In this document: piece by piece, positions 11,905 to 23,420 of the stretch
Layout of the letters: each line of letters starts with the position of its first letter
Position numbering within the stretch: the first letter of the stretch is position 1
Source of the DNA: Berberis thunbergii
Taxonomy: Eukaryota > Streptophyta > Magnoliopsida > Ranunculales > Berberidaceae
NCBI GenBank assembly: GCA_003290165.1
Contig: QNQO01000196.1
Coordinates: 496,001-560,000, forward strand
DNA length: 64,000 nucleotides
Reading direction: 5' to 3'
The notes under the pieces: generated by a model
Told to the model about the DNA's origin: nothing
Databases searched by the model: none
The model's input: the letters and a program-made list of their open reading frames with translations, nothing else
Position numbers and translations under genes: made by a program

Positions 11905-11940
11905 CTTCACATATGGAATGACTTGGAGAACAGCAGACGC
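11905..11940 (-). pseudogene. Second P5A-type ATPase exon piece
   Basis: The minus strand encodes ASAVLQVIPYVKV across a GT donor (aag|gttagt at 11904-11903), matching P5A ATPases near SAVLRVIPFVKVFARV, in the hinge-proximal part of the phosphorylation domain. Its 5' part is replaced by the CAGCAG-rich repeat. In the native protein this lies downstream of the DKTGT motif; here it is upstream on the minus strand, so the pieces are out of order. Confidence 0.65.
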
Positions 11941-12115
11941 GCGTAGAACACGCAGCAATGCGTCCCAGCAGCAACAATGCGTCCCAGCCAGCATGTCGCC
12001 ACATCTCAGCATGTCAACGCTGCGACACAGCAGCAATGCGTCCCAGCAGCAGCAAAGCAGCGCAGCAACAACAAAGCAGCGCAGCAACAGCAAGCAGCAT
12101 CAGCAACACAGCGCA
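11926..12115 (+). repeat. CAGCAG/GCGTCCC short tandem repeat
   Basis: Irregular repeats of cagcagcaatgcgtccc and agcagcgcagcaacaac fill this stretch. It interrupts the ATPase exon piece on its left and abuts an exon-like segment on its right. Reading frames across it are low-complexity and not taken as genes. Confidence 0.8.
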
Positions 12116-12361
12116 TTTGTTGCCTCCTTTTCACTAGAAATTCTTGCCTTGAGTACAGGAGAAGGAATATCCATCAGTTTAGTAACGGAAAATCTTTCAC
12201 GGTAGTCATGTTCATACTCATGCTGTTTCTCCTTGACAGACTCAGAAGTTGTAGCTCCCATACTATTTTCCATAGCATTGACACCTTTAACTAGTGCATC
12301 TTCTTGTTCTGTCTTTTCTGAAGTATTTTCACTTTTCTCTTCCAAGAGTAACTTCAAAAAC
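12100..12361 (-). pseudogene. Exon-like captured segment, acidic, unrecognised
   Basis: After a good acceptor (ttttacgcag) the minus strand is open for about 85 codons. The protein starts FLKLLLEEKSENTSEKTEQE and includes ERFSVTKLMDIPSPVLKAR. The hydrophilic Glu/Lys/Ser composition and splice signal suggest a host exon carried by CACTA 1. It runs into the CAG-rich repeat at its 3' side. I cannot name the family. Confidence 0.4.
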
Positions 12362-13468
12362 TGCGTAAAGTAGCAAAAATGAGAATATCTCTAGAGGAGT
12401 AGAACTATGAACAATGCATGAAAAAAGTAGTAAATAATCTTTCCATCTCCAACCCCACAATGATCTAGTCTTTCCATCTCAAAACCCACAATGATCGCTT
12501 TTTTGTTGATTATTTATATTGAATCTCATTTAGCTAAAAGAAACTCATTTGATGGTAATGTACAGAAGCCTAACTCATATATATCCCAGGTGTGGTCCTA
12601 GATGCTAAGATGCAACATTATATGTGGTGCTTGTACAGAAGCCTAACTCATTTCTTTGCAGGCTACAAAACCCAAAATGGTCAAGAGTCAAATTTATCAG
12701 ACTCCATAGGATTACATATATTTGGAAAATTTTCAAGTTCAGAGTTTTGAATGTTTTGGACAATGAGGCCCTATTTATATTTTTTGACATAAATTCCGTT
12801 GCACGAGAAAAAGAAGATAATAATATTATGTAACAGGAACGAGGCAGAAGATTTTCATGACTGGGCTAGTTCATATTGGTTTAGCAAGGAAGATACTTGC
12901 AATAAGAAGGTCGTAGAATAGAAATTGGTAGAAGTGAGAAAGAAAAAAGGAAAAAGGTGAAATGAAATATGGAACATACAAAAGGTGATGCTATATACAC
13001 TTTTCCAATGGGGTATAGAAGATGACCAAGTGTGAGTCCTTTTGTTTGAGTTGGGGTACAACAACCATTGACAGCCATGCAGACAATTTAGATGAAGTCA
13101 TTAAGGTACATTAATGAACATTTTGGATAGAATTGCACTAGACATTTTACGATTGTGTACTATACATGTTTTTGATCATTGGAAACATGAATTCACATTC
13201 ATTGAGATAATTGAAGAGAACAAAAGAACAAAATAGATATAATACTTGAACTAGGTTAGATGGCCACCACATGTAAGGAGAATACCTCAACCATAGCTCA
13301 AAACCAGTGTGCTAACCGCGCATGCTGAAACCCGCTGCGGCCAGAAACAACACGTACAACAATAAACATTAAAAGAAAGACATCATAATCAAAAAGTAAA
13401 CATAAATAAACATTAAAAAGTAAATATAGTCAAAAAATTCACCATTAGACTCTTGGTTTTTGTAACTA

Positions 13469-15139
13469 TCAATCATCAAGTTCCACATGAGTTCTACACC
13501 ATATGAAGAAATCACCAACGTCCAAATCCCCCATATTGTCTCCTTTTGGATCACTTTTGTAAAGTTTCACCCCAGTCTTGTATTTGAAGCATAAGGAAAG
13601 TCTAATCTCTGTTGCAGGGTTCAATGATCCATGACAAGCGCAACAGAATTGATGGATAGGATCTACAACCTCTAATGCTATCGCGATGACATTCCTTTTC
13701 CAATCACAAACTTTGTATCTCCTTGACACTGAAGGAACAGGATTGCTTGGAGAAGGAAACCTCGCAACACCTTGAGAAGATGATGGTAATGGAGATGGTG
13801 GTAATGGAGATGGAGGTAATGAAGATGGTCGTAATGGAGATGGAGGTAATGGATTATCCGGTTGCCTTGTCGATTGTGCACCAGATGACGGTGGATCTTC
13901 AGTTCTTTGAACAACTCCTTGTATTCCCTCACTTGTTGATGACACATAAGTTCCACTTTCAAGTCTCTCTCGTATCCATCTAACATTTTCTTCCAATCTA
14001 TCATATTTTTCACTACATTTTTTTACTTCCAATGTTTTTTCCAAAAGCAATGAACGAGCGGGAAGTGCAGCATCATACTTCCTTTTAGAGACAGTGGTTC
14101 CAACACAACGTGTACGTCCCCTCGCTTCTTGGCCAAACACTTGGCTTAGAGGATCATCATCAATAGTGAGGTCAATGTTACCCTGAGTTGAAGATTCTTG
14201 CAATGTAGCTTTTTTGCTTTAACTTGTTCCTTCAAAAGAATGAAAAAATAAAATAAATCAGGACACAAATAATATTCAAACAACTACAAAGTAAATTAAG
14301 AATTGGGTATAAAAGACATCATTGGGCACATACCATATATTGTTCAGAACCATGCGTAGGTTTTCCATCCTTTCCCGTGTGACAAGCAATCCATATGTCA
14401 GTGCGTGTGACTGGTTCCCCATCAGGGTTCTTCTCAACCTATATACTTGAAAGATTAGTCTCAGTCTATAAAGTTAAATGGTATATAATATTGTACTAGT
14501 AGCTAGAAACTCAATTACCATTTCATACTCTACTTCTGCAGCACTCTTTTGACCACCCCCCCATACATACTTTGAAGCCTTTTTGTTTTTTGCATTTTGG
14601 TCTCTAATTGCCTTCGCTTCAGGGGTGCTCTCATAGCGAACAAACTCCTTCCAATCCTCATCTCTTACACCATTTGGAACATGCTTCTCTTGTTCCTCAA
14701 TGGTAGGATACTTATCCAAATAATTCTTCCTAAGATGTGCCTTGAACCTTCTATAATATTCAAGCATTTTCAAATGCACACTCTTTTTCACATAATTTGG
14801 GATGTCGTATTCATGCTGCAAATAAGCCATTGAGATATAAGTTGAAAATAAAATAAGACATTATAAAAATCAATGATTTAAAATCTCACCTTGAGGCCAT
14901 TCCACACATCCTCTTTGTAGTTGTCAGTAACATGGTGCCAACCCTTGAATTTGATGGGCACAAGGGTTTCAACAAGCTTTCCAATGTTTTTATTGAAATT
15001 TCTAGCACCAGGTCCAACTGCTAAACCGTGGAGGTTGAACTATATGGTCTGTTTAACTTCAATGTCATCATTTGTAGATCTAGTGACATCAATGGTGGAG
15101 AGATTGTCGCCAGTATTATCCATCTCTATCAATGACATT
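13469..15139 (-). pseudogene. CACTA TNPA-like gene (plant En/Spm transposase family)
   Basis: Four exon-like segments read on the minus strand: 15139-14890, 14815-14519, about 14440-14332 and 14203-13469, with GT-AG borders at the inner edges. Exon 1 encodes GLAVGPGARNFNKNIGKLV and FKGWHHVTDNYKEDVWNGLK; exon 2 YYRRFKAHLRKNYLDKYPT and a DEDWKEFVRYE segment; exon 3 DGEPVTRTDIWIACHTGKDG. This is the layout of the plant En/Spm accessory protein, which binds subterminal repeats. The last exon has a coiled-coil start, a Pro/Ser/Leu repeat and a C-terminal TNP1-like domain. Exon 1 contains one in-frame TAG, so the copy is damaged. Confidence 0.85.
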
Positions 15140-17158
15140 ATAGATATTAACCATTATCAAAAAAAATAAAATAAGAATCATTGACCAAAAAAATTAAAAG
15201 ATTAACTTTAGTCATTGACCAAAGGAATCTAAATTGCTAAATTGCTTGAAAATCATTGACCAATCTAATGAACTTCAATTCATCCAGTTGTGCTGTTGTA
15301 TTTGTTATGGTACCCTATACAATGTTTCATTGACCTTCTTTCTACATTCCCAATCCAACTCAATTACTTGAGTTACATTGGATCTCCTATCCAAACTAAT
15401 TGTTTCTAAAATACCACAATCATGCTTATTGCTGATCTTAGAAAAAACAAAATAAAAATATATAACGACAAACTAACAAAGTACAAAACTACAACTAATC
15501 TTAGATAATGGATTAGAGTGTTTTGAGACACACCGCTAAATTAATCCCCACAGATACTCTGCAAGTCACAAATACTTGTTTTTTCACACCACTACACTAT
15601 CCTTGCATTTCTTTATCAGGATTTTTATTACTTGATAGTTTGAGAGTAAATAAAACTCACTAGGCATTAATTCCCAATATTTTGTACATGCATGTTGCGT
15701 CTTAAGTTTGTTTTTAATAAAAAACAACTTCCATGGATATAACTTATCTTCTGGTTTCATGGGAAGGAAACTATGCTTCAAGCAAGTTAACTTGAGGAGG
15801 AACTATTTTACTTTTGGTAGATTAGAGGAGGAAGATATTCCATGTATATATATGTCTACAACAGCTTACAATATAATTTATTTGTACAAGAAATCTGGTT
15901 AAACACAATTATCAAATACACTTCTTATTTCCGTAAGGACTCATCCACATTTAGAAGATGTATTTCAAAGCACCTAAATATTGCTGTGACTGTAAATAAC
16001 ATTAATTCTGGACTTACAGGGATAGTAATTCATCCATTTGAACACTTGGGTACGTTGAAAACTTATCCATTAAAGCTTCCTTGTAACTTTTGGTGGATGA
16101 TATTACTAGTCATGTATTTGAACCCTCCAGAACAAATTATGCGATCAAGCAATCAAGCACTACAACACAATCAAGCACTACAACACAATCCACATTCAGT
16201 AAACAAATCATAAATTTTTTTTTCCTTCTTTTTTGATTATCCGGTTCAATTCCATCACAATAAATTCGAGCCTTTATATTCATGTTTTTTCCGGAGGTAT
16301 GGAGAAAGTTGAAATCAGTACTTGTCACAGGAGAGGAGTTCCAATCAAGTTCCCCATAAGCAAAGATAACAACCCCATGAGTTCATGACATACAACTAAT
16401 ACTAAAGAGGGTGATTGATGCTTTGCTCCATATTTCCTCCACTCCTCTCATGCACTCTTACTTACCCTCTCTATCTCCAATCAACCACTCATTGAATGCC
16501 ATATGTCACCCCACATCCATACTTGAAATTTAATCACCACCAAGCTTCTCCTTGAGCCTCTTGTCCATCACAAATATCAGATCATCGATCAACAAGTTTT
16601 TGTTTCTTGTCCAAAATACAGAAAATATTAAAATAAATAAAAATATACTGTTATTATTAAATTCAATTCAAAAAATAGGTGGACTTAGCTCCAACCATGG
16701 CCTTACTCTTCTCACCTTAAAATCCACTCCATTTTTTTTTGTGAAAAAACAAGGAGTGGTAACAAAACCCCATAATTTTTACAAAACAAACACACATCAG
16801 ATATATTCTATCTTCAAAAACATATCTTTTTCTTCTTCTCTTACTTCTATCAAAACTAGTTTCATTTTCTTTACATTCTTCAGTTTTCCTTTGGAACCAA
16901 AGGAAAGTAAGAAGCATAACCTATTGCATGGTTCTTGAAAGCAGCTAGAGAAATTCTTGAAGAAAATAAAAAAAAAAAATGGCAATTTGCACTGTCTATA
17001 CATCCCACTCTTTCAATTCAATCTCCACACCAACAAAGCCCAACTTGGGTTTCCACCAAAAACACTATGTGTTCTACACAACCAGCAAGAGAAGCATCAG
17101 AAGATACTCAACTGACATTTAAAAAAAAAAAAAAAATTTAGTTTCACTTTTGAAGTGT

Positions 17159-17190
<32 letters not shown>

Positions 17191-18133
17191 GAGAAAAATT
17201 AAGGGTTTAGGCTTTAAGTCCCCCCTTACCCCATTATTGGTTTCAAAGTAATGAGGGTGTAGTGTAAGATAATTCAATTCTTTATTAAGTAATTTTGAAA
17301 ATTTTTACATGGCCTATGTATGATATAATGACACAAGTTGGATTAATGTAAAAGCATATTTTACAAGGGATCGTACAACTTCTCTGATCAAGCTGTGAGA
17401 TTTAAACGATCCAATGACCGTGATATATATGGTCTATTTAGTCCCTAAAAACCCAAATGTCTGGATACTATGTCACATGCTTGCGTCAAATATAGCATAG
17501 CTCCAATCCATCCTTTCTAGAAGCTTACGTAACCAAAGTTAATTGATAGATAAGTTTGAGATTAATAGTTTAGCTTTAGGATAGATTAGGGACAATGACA
17601 ATTCGAACATTAGGTATTTAATTTGAAACATGATCAGTTTGGTAAACTGAAGTTAAAAAGTAGTTAATGTTTGAATTTTTGTAGTATAATTTGTTTTCTC
17701 TAGAGAGACATTGAGGTGCACAGTCAACTTCATCTAGACAGTTGCTTTGATGAAAATTTCAAAAAAAAAAGACGTTTATGGATAATAATGGATACCAGCA
17801 AAATCAAATTCCTTGTACATAAACATGACATCATTTCTAGGAAAAACCTAATAGTTCAGTTCCTAATCCATTCAACTTGGTACTCTGACCAACAAAAGTC
17901 AGCTTGATGGCTTTGTTTTGTACCTTTAAACATAGCAATAAGTAAAACTCATGCATCAACTCAAAACCGGGTTAGATAGATGCAATTGTTGAAATTTGGA
18001 ACTTATTAGTGTAAAGAAATGTTGTCTAATTACAACCAGCAAGAAAAGCATCAGAAATAAAAACTCTACGAACCCTAATTTCATAAAAAATACAAAAGAG
18101 AGAGTACCTGTACGAGAGAGGGCCTGATCGATT
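15140..18133. other. CACTA 1 interior without recognisable gene
   Basis: AT-rich DNA with many poly-A/T tracts, including a run of more than 20 T at about 17166-17191. No reading frame shows a family motif or convincing splice structure. It may hold untranslated or captured sequence that I cannot identify. Confidence 0.5.
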
Positions 18134-18400
18134 TTGAAGACGGTGAGTGGAGGGAAGACCAGGGGAGGAGGGAAGTCGAGGGAGGAGCAGGGAAGTCGAA
18201 GGAGGAGCAAGGAAGTCGAGGGAGCAGGGAAGGAGGGGAGGAGGGAAGTCGATGGAGGGAGCAGGGAAGGAGAAGGAGCAGGGAAGTCGAGTCGAGGGAG
18301 GGAGCAGGAAGTCGAGTCGAGGGAGGGAGCAGCGAAGGAGACGATGTCGAGTGGAGGGGAGGAAGGAAGCTTTTTGTCGATGAAAGTCGAGTGGAGGGAA
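18134..18400 (+). repeat. Purine-rich repeat (ggagggaagtcga)n
   Basis: Irregular repeats of ggagggaagtcgag and ggagcagggaag make nearly pure purine on the plus strand. Open frames on both strands are by-products of the repeat. It lies just inside the right subterminal array of CACTA 1. Confidence 0.85.
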
Positions 18401-18439
18401 GGTCGAGCGCTAAAATACCCCGCCCAAATTTTTTTTCGG

Positions 18440-18795
18440 CTTTTCATGTAGCCACGGTTCTAAGCCGTTGCTAAATATAGCCACGGTTTAGAACCGTTGC
18501 TAAATTTGTTTTTGCAACGGTTTTTAGCCGTTGCTATACATAGCCACGGTTTATAACCGTTGCTAAAGTATTTTGTTGCAACGGTTTGAAACCGTTGCTA
18601 CTACTGCCCACGGTCTGGAGCCGTTGCTACTATTAGACACGGTTTTTAGCCGTGCCAAATATACCAACGGTTTTAAGCCGTGGCCAGGTTTTTTTTACCC
18701 ACGGTTTTAAGCCGTTGGTAAATATAGCTACGGTTTATGGCCGTGGCAAATAGCCCAACGGTTTAAAACCGTGGCTAGCTCGGCGTGGCTAAATG
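18440..18795 (+). repeat. CACTA 1 right subterminal repeat array
   Basis: About a dozen copies of the same near-palindromic ACGGTT..AACCGT motif as the left end, for example agccacggtttagaaccgttgc. It ends next to the terminal inverted repeat. Confidence 0.93.
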
Positions 18796-19191
18796 GGGTT
18801 TTTGGTGTAGTGCACCATTTGATTTTGTGATCATTGGTGAGAATGAAAGCCATGTGATTATCATGTTCATAGGACTTTCATTCCCACCATTGATCACAAA
18901 ATCAAATTGTGAATGTGGAGTGATACCTCAAATTAGCCTAAAAATATAGGGGTCCTCTCATGAATTTCCATAGCATAAGATTCCATGCAACCAAACACAC
19001 CCTTAATTACATCCTAAGACATATCTAAAACCTCAGAATGATCATTATAAAGCATCTTGGATCTAGCATCGGAACATATCATTTTACAAAAACATTTAGG
19101 AGCTTTAGGCACGACAAATTACTTTTTGCATTAAGTCTGGCTTATGTCCCTTATTTTAAATAAAAAATTCATACTATTTGTTTCTACAACA

Positions 19192-19260
19192 GCACCAGGG
19201 CTACTTGTATTATATTACCTTGTCACAGTATAGACCCTGGTTTGATTCCCGGCTGGTGCA
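19192..19260 (+). pseudogene. tRNA-Gly(GCC)-like pseudogene
   Basis: The 69-nt stretch starts GCACCAG and ends CCCGGCTGGTGCA, so the acceptor stem pairs perfectly. A T-arm/B-box-like ggtttgattcccgg and an anticodon arm resembling plant tRNA-Gly(GCC) are present. The D-arm has decayed, the anticodon position reads GTC rather than GCC, and GGTTCGATTCC has become GGTTTGATTCC. A T-run follows within 15 bases. Confidence 0.7.
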
Positions 19261-19599
19261 ACTACATATTTTTTTTCCCTTTAATTCAGTATGTCATTTT
19301 TTTTGCAACATATATTATTATGAAAAGAAGACACAAGCTTAAATTTCCTTTTAGCACACTTCCCATATTGATATGGCTATGCCACTAATTGAAGTAATTT
19401 TTTCCCATCATGTGCACAAGATAACAGTTGACTAGATGGTCAACTAACAGCGAGAGACCAATATCAAATTAAATTTATAAAAGGAACTATAGCCCTTTAC
19501 TCTATTATTACAAGGGATTAACATCAAATTTACCCTCAACTATATTGTCATAATATCAAAGATTGACAAATGAAGAAAACAAAGCTAAGGGGGGATGGC

Positions 19600-19815
19600 T
19601 AATTAAGATTGCTAGACTTTACGAGCACATGTAAGTCATGCGCCGTTTAGCTTTTAATGGCTACAGAAACAGGCGAAAAGACTTAAAACTAACATTTATT
19701 GCCTTCAAAGCCACGTGAAATTATCACATCGACAATTTGAAAGACGTGGCAAGCTTAAAAACAACTTCAGACCGTGACAATCTTGATGTGGCTAAATCAA
19801 CCTTTTGGTTTAGTG
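19600..19815. repeat. Possible decayed CACTA right end
   Basis: The segment contains scattered gacgtggcaagc and gatgtggctaaat motifs and finishes aaccttttggtttagtg. This resembles the right terminus of CACTA 1 (ggctaaatggggtttttggtgtagtg) at a lower level. No left end was found. Confidence 0.35.
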
Positions 19816-20307
19816 AAAAGTCATTGATTTGAACTTTCGAAAGATGAAATTCTCCAACAATGTTTTTCATGCAATTGTATACAAAACTTTGAAAATTACT
19901 TTTGTATATATACGACATGGCATGGAAATGACTAACGGGCATGAATTTATATGTAGTGCAAAGGTTGGAAAGTTATCAAGAGAAACACCTTTATCTAAAG
20001 AGATTAATCAAGTTTTCATGAAAGACCTTAAGAATTATAAGATAAAGGATTTAATCGATCATACCAAAGGGGACCACTTCTACATTTAAGTTCGTAAACT
20101 ATGATCCTTGAAGACAAGGATATTTTGGGTTTGGATATGAACAAGATGTTGGGATTAAACTGTTGGGAGAAGGACTTTAGGTTATAAAATGCATGGGGCT
20201 GTGGTTTCTTGACCTCTTTGCATTTCATGTAATAACATGACAAATAAGGTTGCCTTCTAGTGGTTGTGATCGAAAAAATATCTATCAATCATTAATGATA
20301 TGGTTAG

Positions 20308-20971
20308 TGATGCAGTCATTTTTCGCTCCCTACTTTGACTTGGTTCTTGCTGACCTGCACAAGTAACACACGTGAGCAACGGACCACCGTTGTGGTGACT
20401 GATGACACTCCGATGCTAAAGTTAGACAGGGATTTGAGAAATGTGTAATACTATAACATGGAATTTATAACGTACCTTAGCTTACCAACCTCATGTCTTA
20501 TTTATAGTGCAAGGAGTCCTAGTTTTACCAGACCATCGAAGGTGTAGTTTATAAAGAAAATCTTCGTGGAGATCCTTATCAAATTAGGAGTCGTGCTATG
20601 TTAGTCCCGTGCTCCTAAATACGCGAGAGATAGTTCCCAATACAAGAGTAATTCGTAGAAGGAAGTTTCCCTGTGTGGAATGTACTATGGTATTTGCTTC
20701 CTAGTTGGAAGCAGTGAACAACTGTAGTTGCCCGTCTGAAGCTGATCCTCGAGATACTTGCCTTAGTGGGACTTATGGGTTTTGAGGATAGTTGTGAGAC
20801 ATGTGGGCCTAGCATGTTGTGAGAGTTCGGGTCCGCCTGACGGACTGAATTGAATGGGCTTAGAACCGCTTGGGCCTGTTCATTGTTAGGCTGATTCTGG
20901 GGCCCATATTTCCTCGAGATCATCATGAAACGTGTATGGCTTAGAGGTGTGACCATTTTTATGTATCATCA
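20308..20971 (-). repeat. 3' LTR of the Tat-like element
   Basis: This 664-bp LTR runs from TGATGCAGTCAT to TATGTATCATCA. It is the 3' LTR in element orientation. Confidence 0.92.
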
Positions 20972-21289
20972 GGTACTCCTCCCGAGTTAGTGGACCGTCA
21001 CATCGATTTGCTAAGTCATCTCTTGAAGGGATGCACCGCTCATGATGATTGAGTCTGAATCGTTGCTTGAGCTGCACGCCGCAATACTGGAATGTATGTT
21101 GGTTCGGCGGAAAAGAGGAGGGAACCCAACCTCTATTTAGGTCATCCATAGTGTAGAGTTTGACTCTTCTGCTTTCTTTGATTTTGAGGATATCACTCTG
21201 ACTAGAAAAGATTTTCTATTTTCTTCATGGCTCAATAAAACCTCCTTGACAACGCGATCTTGGCCAAGGGCCTGGAGTTTTTGAAGATA

Positions 21290-23420
21290 GATTGCTATCC
21301 GAGCCTGGCCTTGCTGAAAATTGTACAAAGTTTGGAGTTCTTGAGGACTTGTCGTTGTATGTCCTAACGGGTGACCAAACGCCATCGTTGTCTCCGGCCG
21401 ATTTCATCTGCTTGCATCGTGGGATGGTTAAGACCGGAGTGCAATTTCCAATTTTGGATGTGATTTGGGAGTTCCTGGATCTTTTGGGATTCCTCCGACC
21501 CAATTGGAGCCTAACGGATATAAGATTATCCTCATGATTCTACTCAGTGCCAAGGAGGCCAGCATCACCGTGACTCCGCGGGTGATTTAGTTGTGGACTT
21601 CTCCCCAGTTGAAGGGTAATGCTATCTGTAAGATGACATCGCTGGCTTGTTTTGTTAATATGCCTGATGACTTCAAGTTCTAGCAGAAGAACTGCTTTTT
21701 GGCTCATGCAGATTTGAAGTATTTTCAGTGCAAGGGTCGTCCACTCGAGCGACAGTTCAGGTCACTTCGTAAGTTCAACCCTTTTCTTGTGACTTTGATA
21801 TGATTGATAGCAAGATGACTGATTATTGCTTGTGTCTCTTTGCAGAAAGGTTTTCTACTACTCCTCTTACCTTAGATAAGCAAAACACCATAGAGACGTT
21901 CCGTGACTTGCCAAAGAGGAACACAGTCGATGTCATACGAGTTTCCAACTTCATTCATAGCAGGCTGTGGGACAATTGTTACGTTGCCCCCACTCTGTAT
22001 TGAACATCGCGAGTCAAGTTGGAAGATGGGTCCCCTTCAAGGAAGAAGATCACTGCTGGGCCAAAGCTTTCATTCTGCCTGATGCAAATGAGCCATCTGA
22101 AAAGCTTGCCTCCTTTGTGAAGAAGAAGTCTCGTGTGAGGAATGGGTCATCTTCGACACGACCCTCTCAAGTGAGGGAAGAACGCGAGTCTGCTAGGCTT
22201 GTTGGGGAGGAGATCGATGTTTTCGGTTTGGAGAAAGATTACTTGCGGTTTGCAGAAGTTGTAGATAGGTCAAGCCTTAGTGACACGTAGGTCGAAGCTC
22301 TGAATAACTGCCTGGTGCGGGTTGCAATGGCAGCTTTCATTGGTGCTGATTCGCGTGGGACTGTTCCTGTAGAAGGTTTCCGTGAAGATTTGCCTGAGGC
22401 TGTAAAATCTGATCATCCCATTGCTATTTTACCTGAAAGTGGCCGCGATACTGGCCATGTTTCCTGTAGTTCGAATTGTTAACCATCCGAACAGCTAGAC
22501 CTGTTGAATGGTCTTTTGGATAATTCGCTTCCTCCTCTCCCTCTGAATCCCATTAAGCTGTCTCATACCAAAGCGTCGGGTTTTCGTGACAAGGGGAAGG
22601 CCGTGGAAGAGATCCTGAGGACAGTGGAAACTGTGAATGGTGGCGCTGGCGTAATCCTTGATTTGGGGAAGCTTCATCCGGGTGCACAGATAGGCCGATT
22701 TGTGCCGAACTTGGTGAAGATGAGTTCATAGGTCTGACACTAAGAGGTGGAGAGTATGCTTCGATGAAGCATATAAGCAGGCGCCACAGTTGGCTGATTG
22801 ACCACTCTCCAAAACCCGATGAGGATACGTTGGAAGGGTATACAGATAAGGGCTTGAAGTACCTTATGATGGGTATGTCTCATTTGAGCTTCGCGGTCGT
22901 TGCTGGGACGAAAATTGAGGTGGCACGCGAGAGGGTATACACTTTGGAGCGTGTCTTCTCGCACATGCAGGTGCTCTATTCTGACGCGCTCAATGAAATT
23001 GAGCAGCAGAAGAAGCAGGCTAAGGAAAAGAGGTTTGATCAGTCAACCGTGGCCGCTGAGACTCAGATGGCTCGTTTGGAGTACCTTGAGCATAATCTTT
23101 CAGAGGTGGCGTCCGAGTGGGACGAACTTAAGCAGGAAGTTACCCGGATTCGCCGAGAAGGTGAGGTTGCGCAGGAAACTGCGGCTAAGGCGTGTTCTGA
23201 ACTGCGGTCTCTTGTTGACAAGAGTGTTTCGAAGGAAGACGACTGGGCTGTTGAGAAGCAACAATTGGAATCCGATGTGGAGTTCTATGCTTGATAGACG
23301 AGAAAGGCTAAGGATCGACTCGAATTGGAGTGGCATGAGCTTAGTGCTGTGAAGAGCAGTCTGGCTACAGAGCAATCTTGAGTCGACGCGCTAACTGGCA
23401 AGTTAGAGTTACTGGAGGAT
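21290..23420 (+). pseudogene. Antisense ORF of the Tat-like element (gypsy-type transposon ORF)
   Basis: Broken plus-strand coding sequence, opposite to gag. Early pieces read FPILDVIWEFLDLLGFLRPN, then after a shift GYKIILMILLSAKEASITVT and LKGNAICKM, as in plant proteins annotated as putative gypsy-type transposon. The C-terminal part (22764-23294, 176 codons) is a long Glu/Lys/Gln-rich coiled coil, with segments such as MARLEYLEHNLSEVASEWDE. Stops near 21590, 21683 and 23294 break it. In Tat elements this extra protein is encoded on the strand opposite the polyprotein; its role is unknown. Confidence 0.72.

Larger units (their letters stand above)
8622..18812 (-). mobile_element. CACTA (En/Spm) transposon 1, non-autonomous
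   Basis: The element is 10,191 bp. Its ends are CACTACACCAAAAACCCC at 8622 and the exact complement GGGGTTTTTGGTGTAGTG at 18812, flanked by a perfect 3-bp duplication CAC (8619-8621 and 18813-18815). Both ends carry dense subterminal repeats of an ACGGTT..AACCGT motif. Inside is a degenerate minus-strand TNPA-like gene (13469-15139). I see no TNPD-type catalytic transposase, so it would need help in trans. It also carries fragments of a P5A-type ATPase gene and other exon-like segments, as Pack-CACTA elements do. Confidence 0.97.
8538..19002. mobile_element. Tourist-like MITE split by CACTA 1
   Basis: The outer arms are 8538-8621 and 18813-19002. The ends GGGTGTGTTT and AAACACACCC are perfect inverted termini flanked by TTA at 8535-8537 and 19003-19005, the TWA-type duplication of PIF/Harbinger MITEs. 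Joined, the arms give an element of about 270 bp that closely resembles the uninterrupted copy at 31707-32034. It encodes nothing. Confidence 0.93.

Noticed and set aside
13723..13983. Met-rich plus-strand frame
   Set aside because: It is antisense to the Pro/Ser/Leu repeat of the TNPA-like last exon.
17956..18451. Long overlapping frames on both strands (Pro/Ser-rich and Gly/Arg/Glu-rich)
   Set aside because: They are translations of the ggagggaagtcga repeat and have no family motif.
19192..19260. Functional tRNA-Gly gene
   Set aside because: The D-arm is not formed, the anticodon is changed and the B-box has a C-to-T change.
20615..20956. 113-codon minus-strand frame in the left LTR and its counterpart at 29340-29648
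   Set aside because: Both lie within LTRs, are not conserved in frame at their ends and have no domain.
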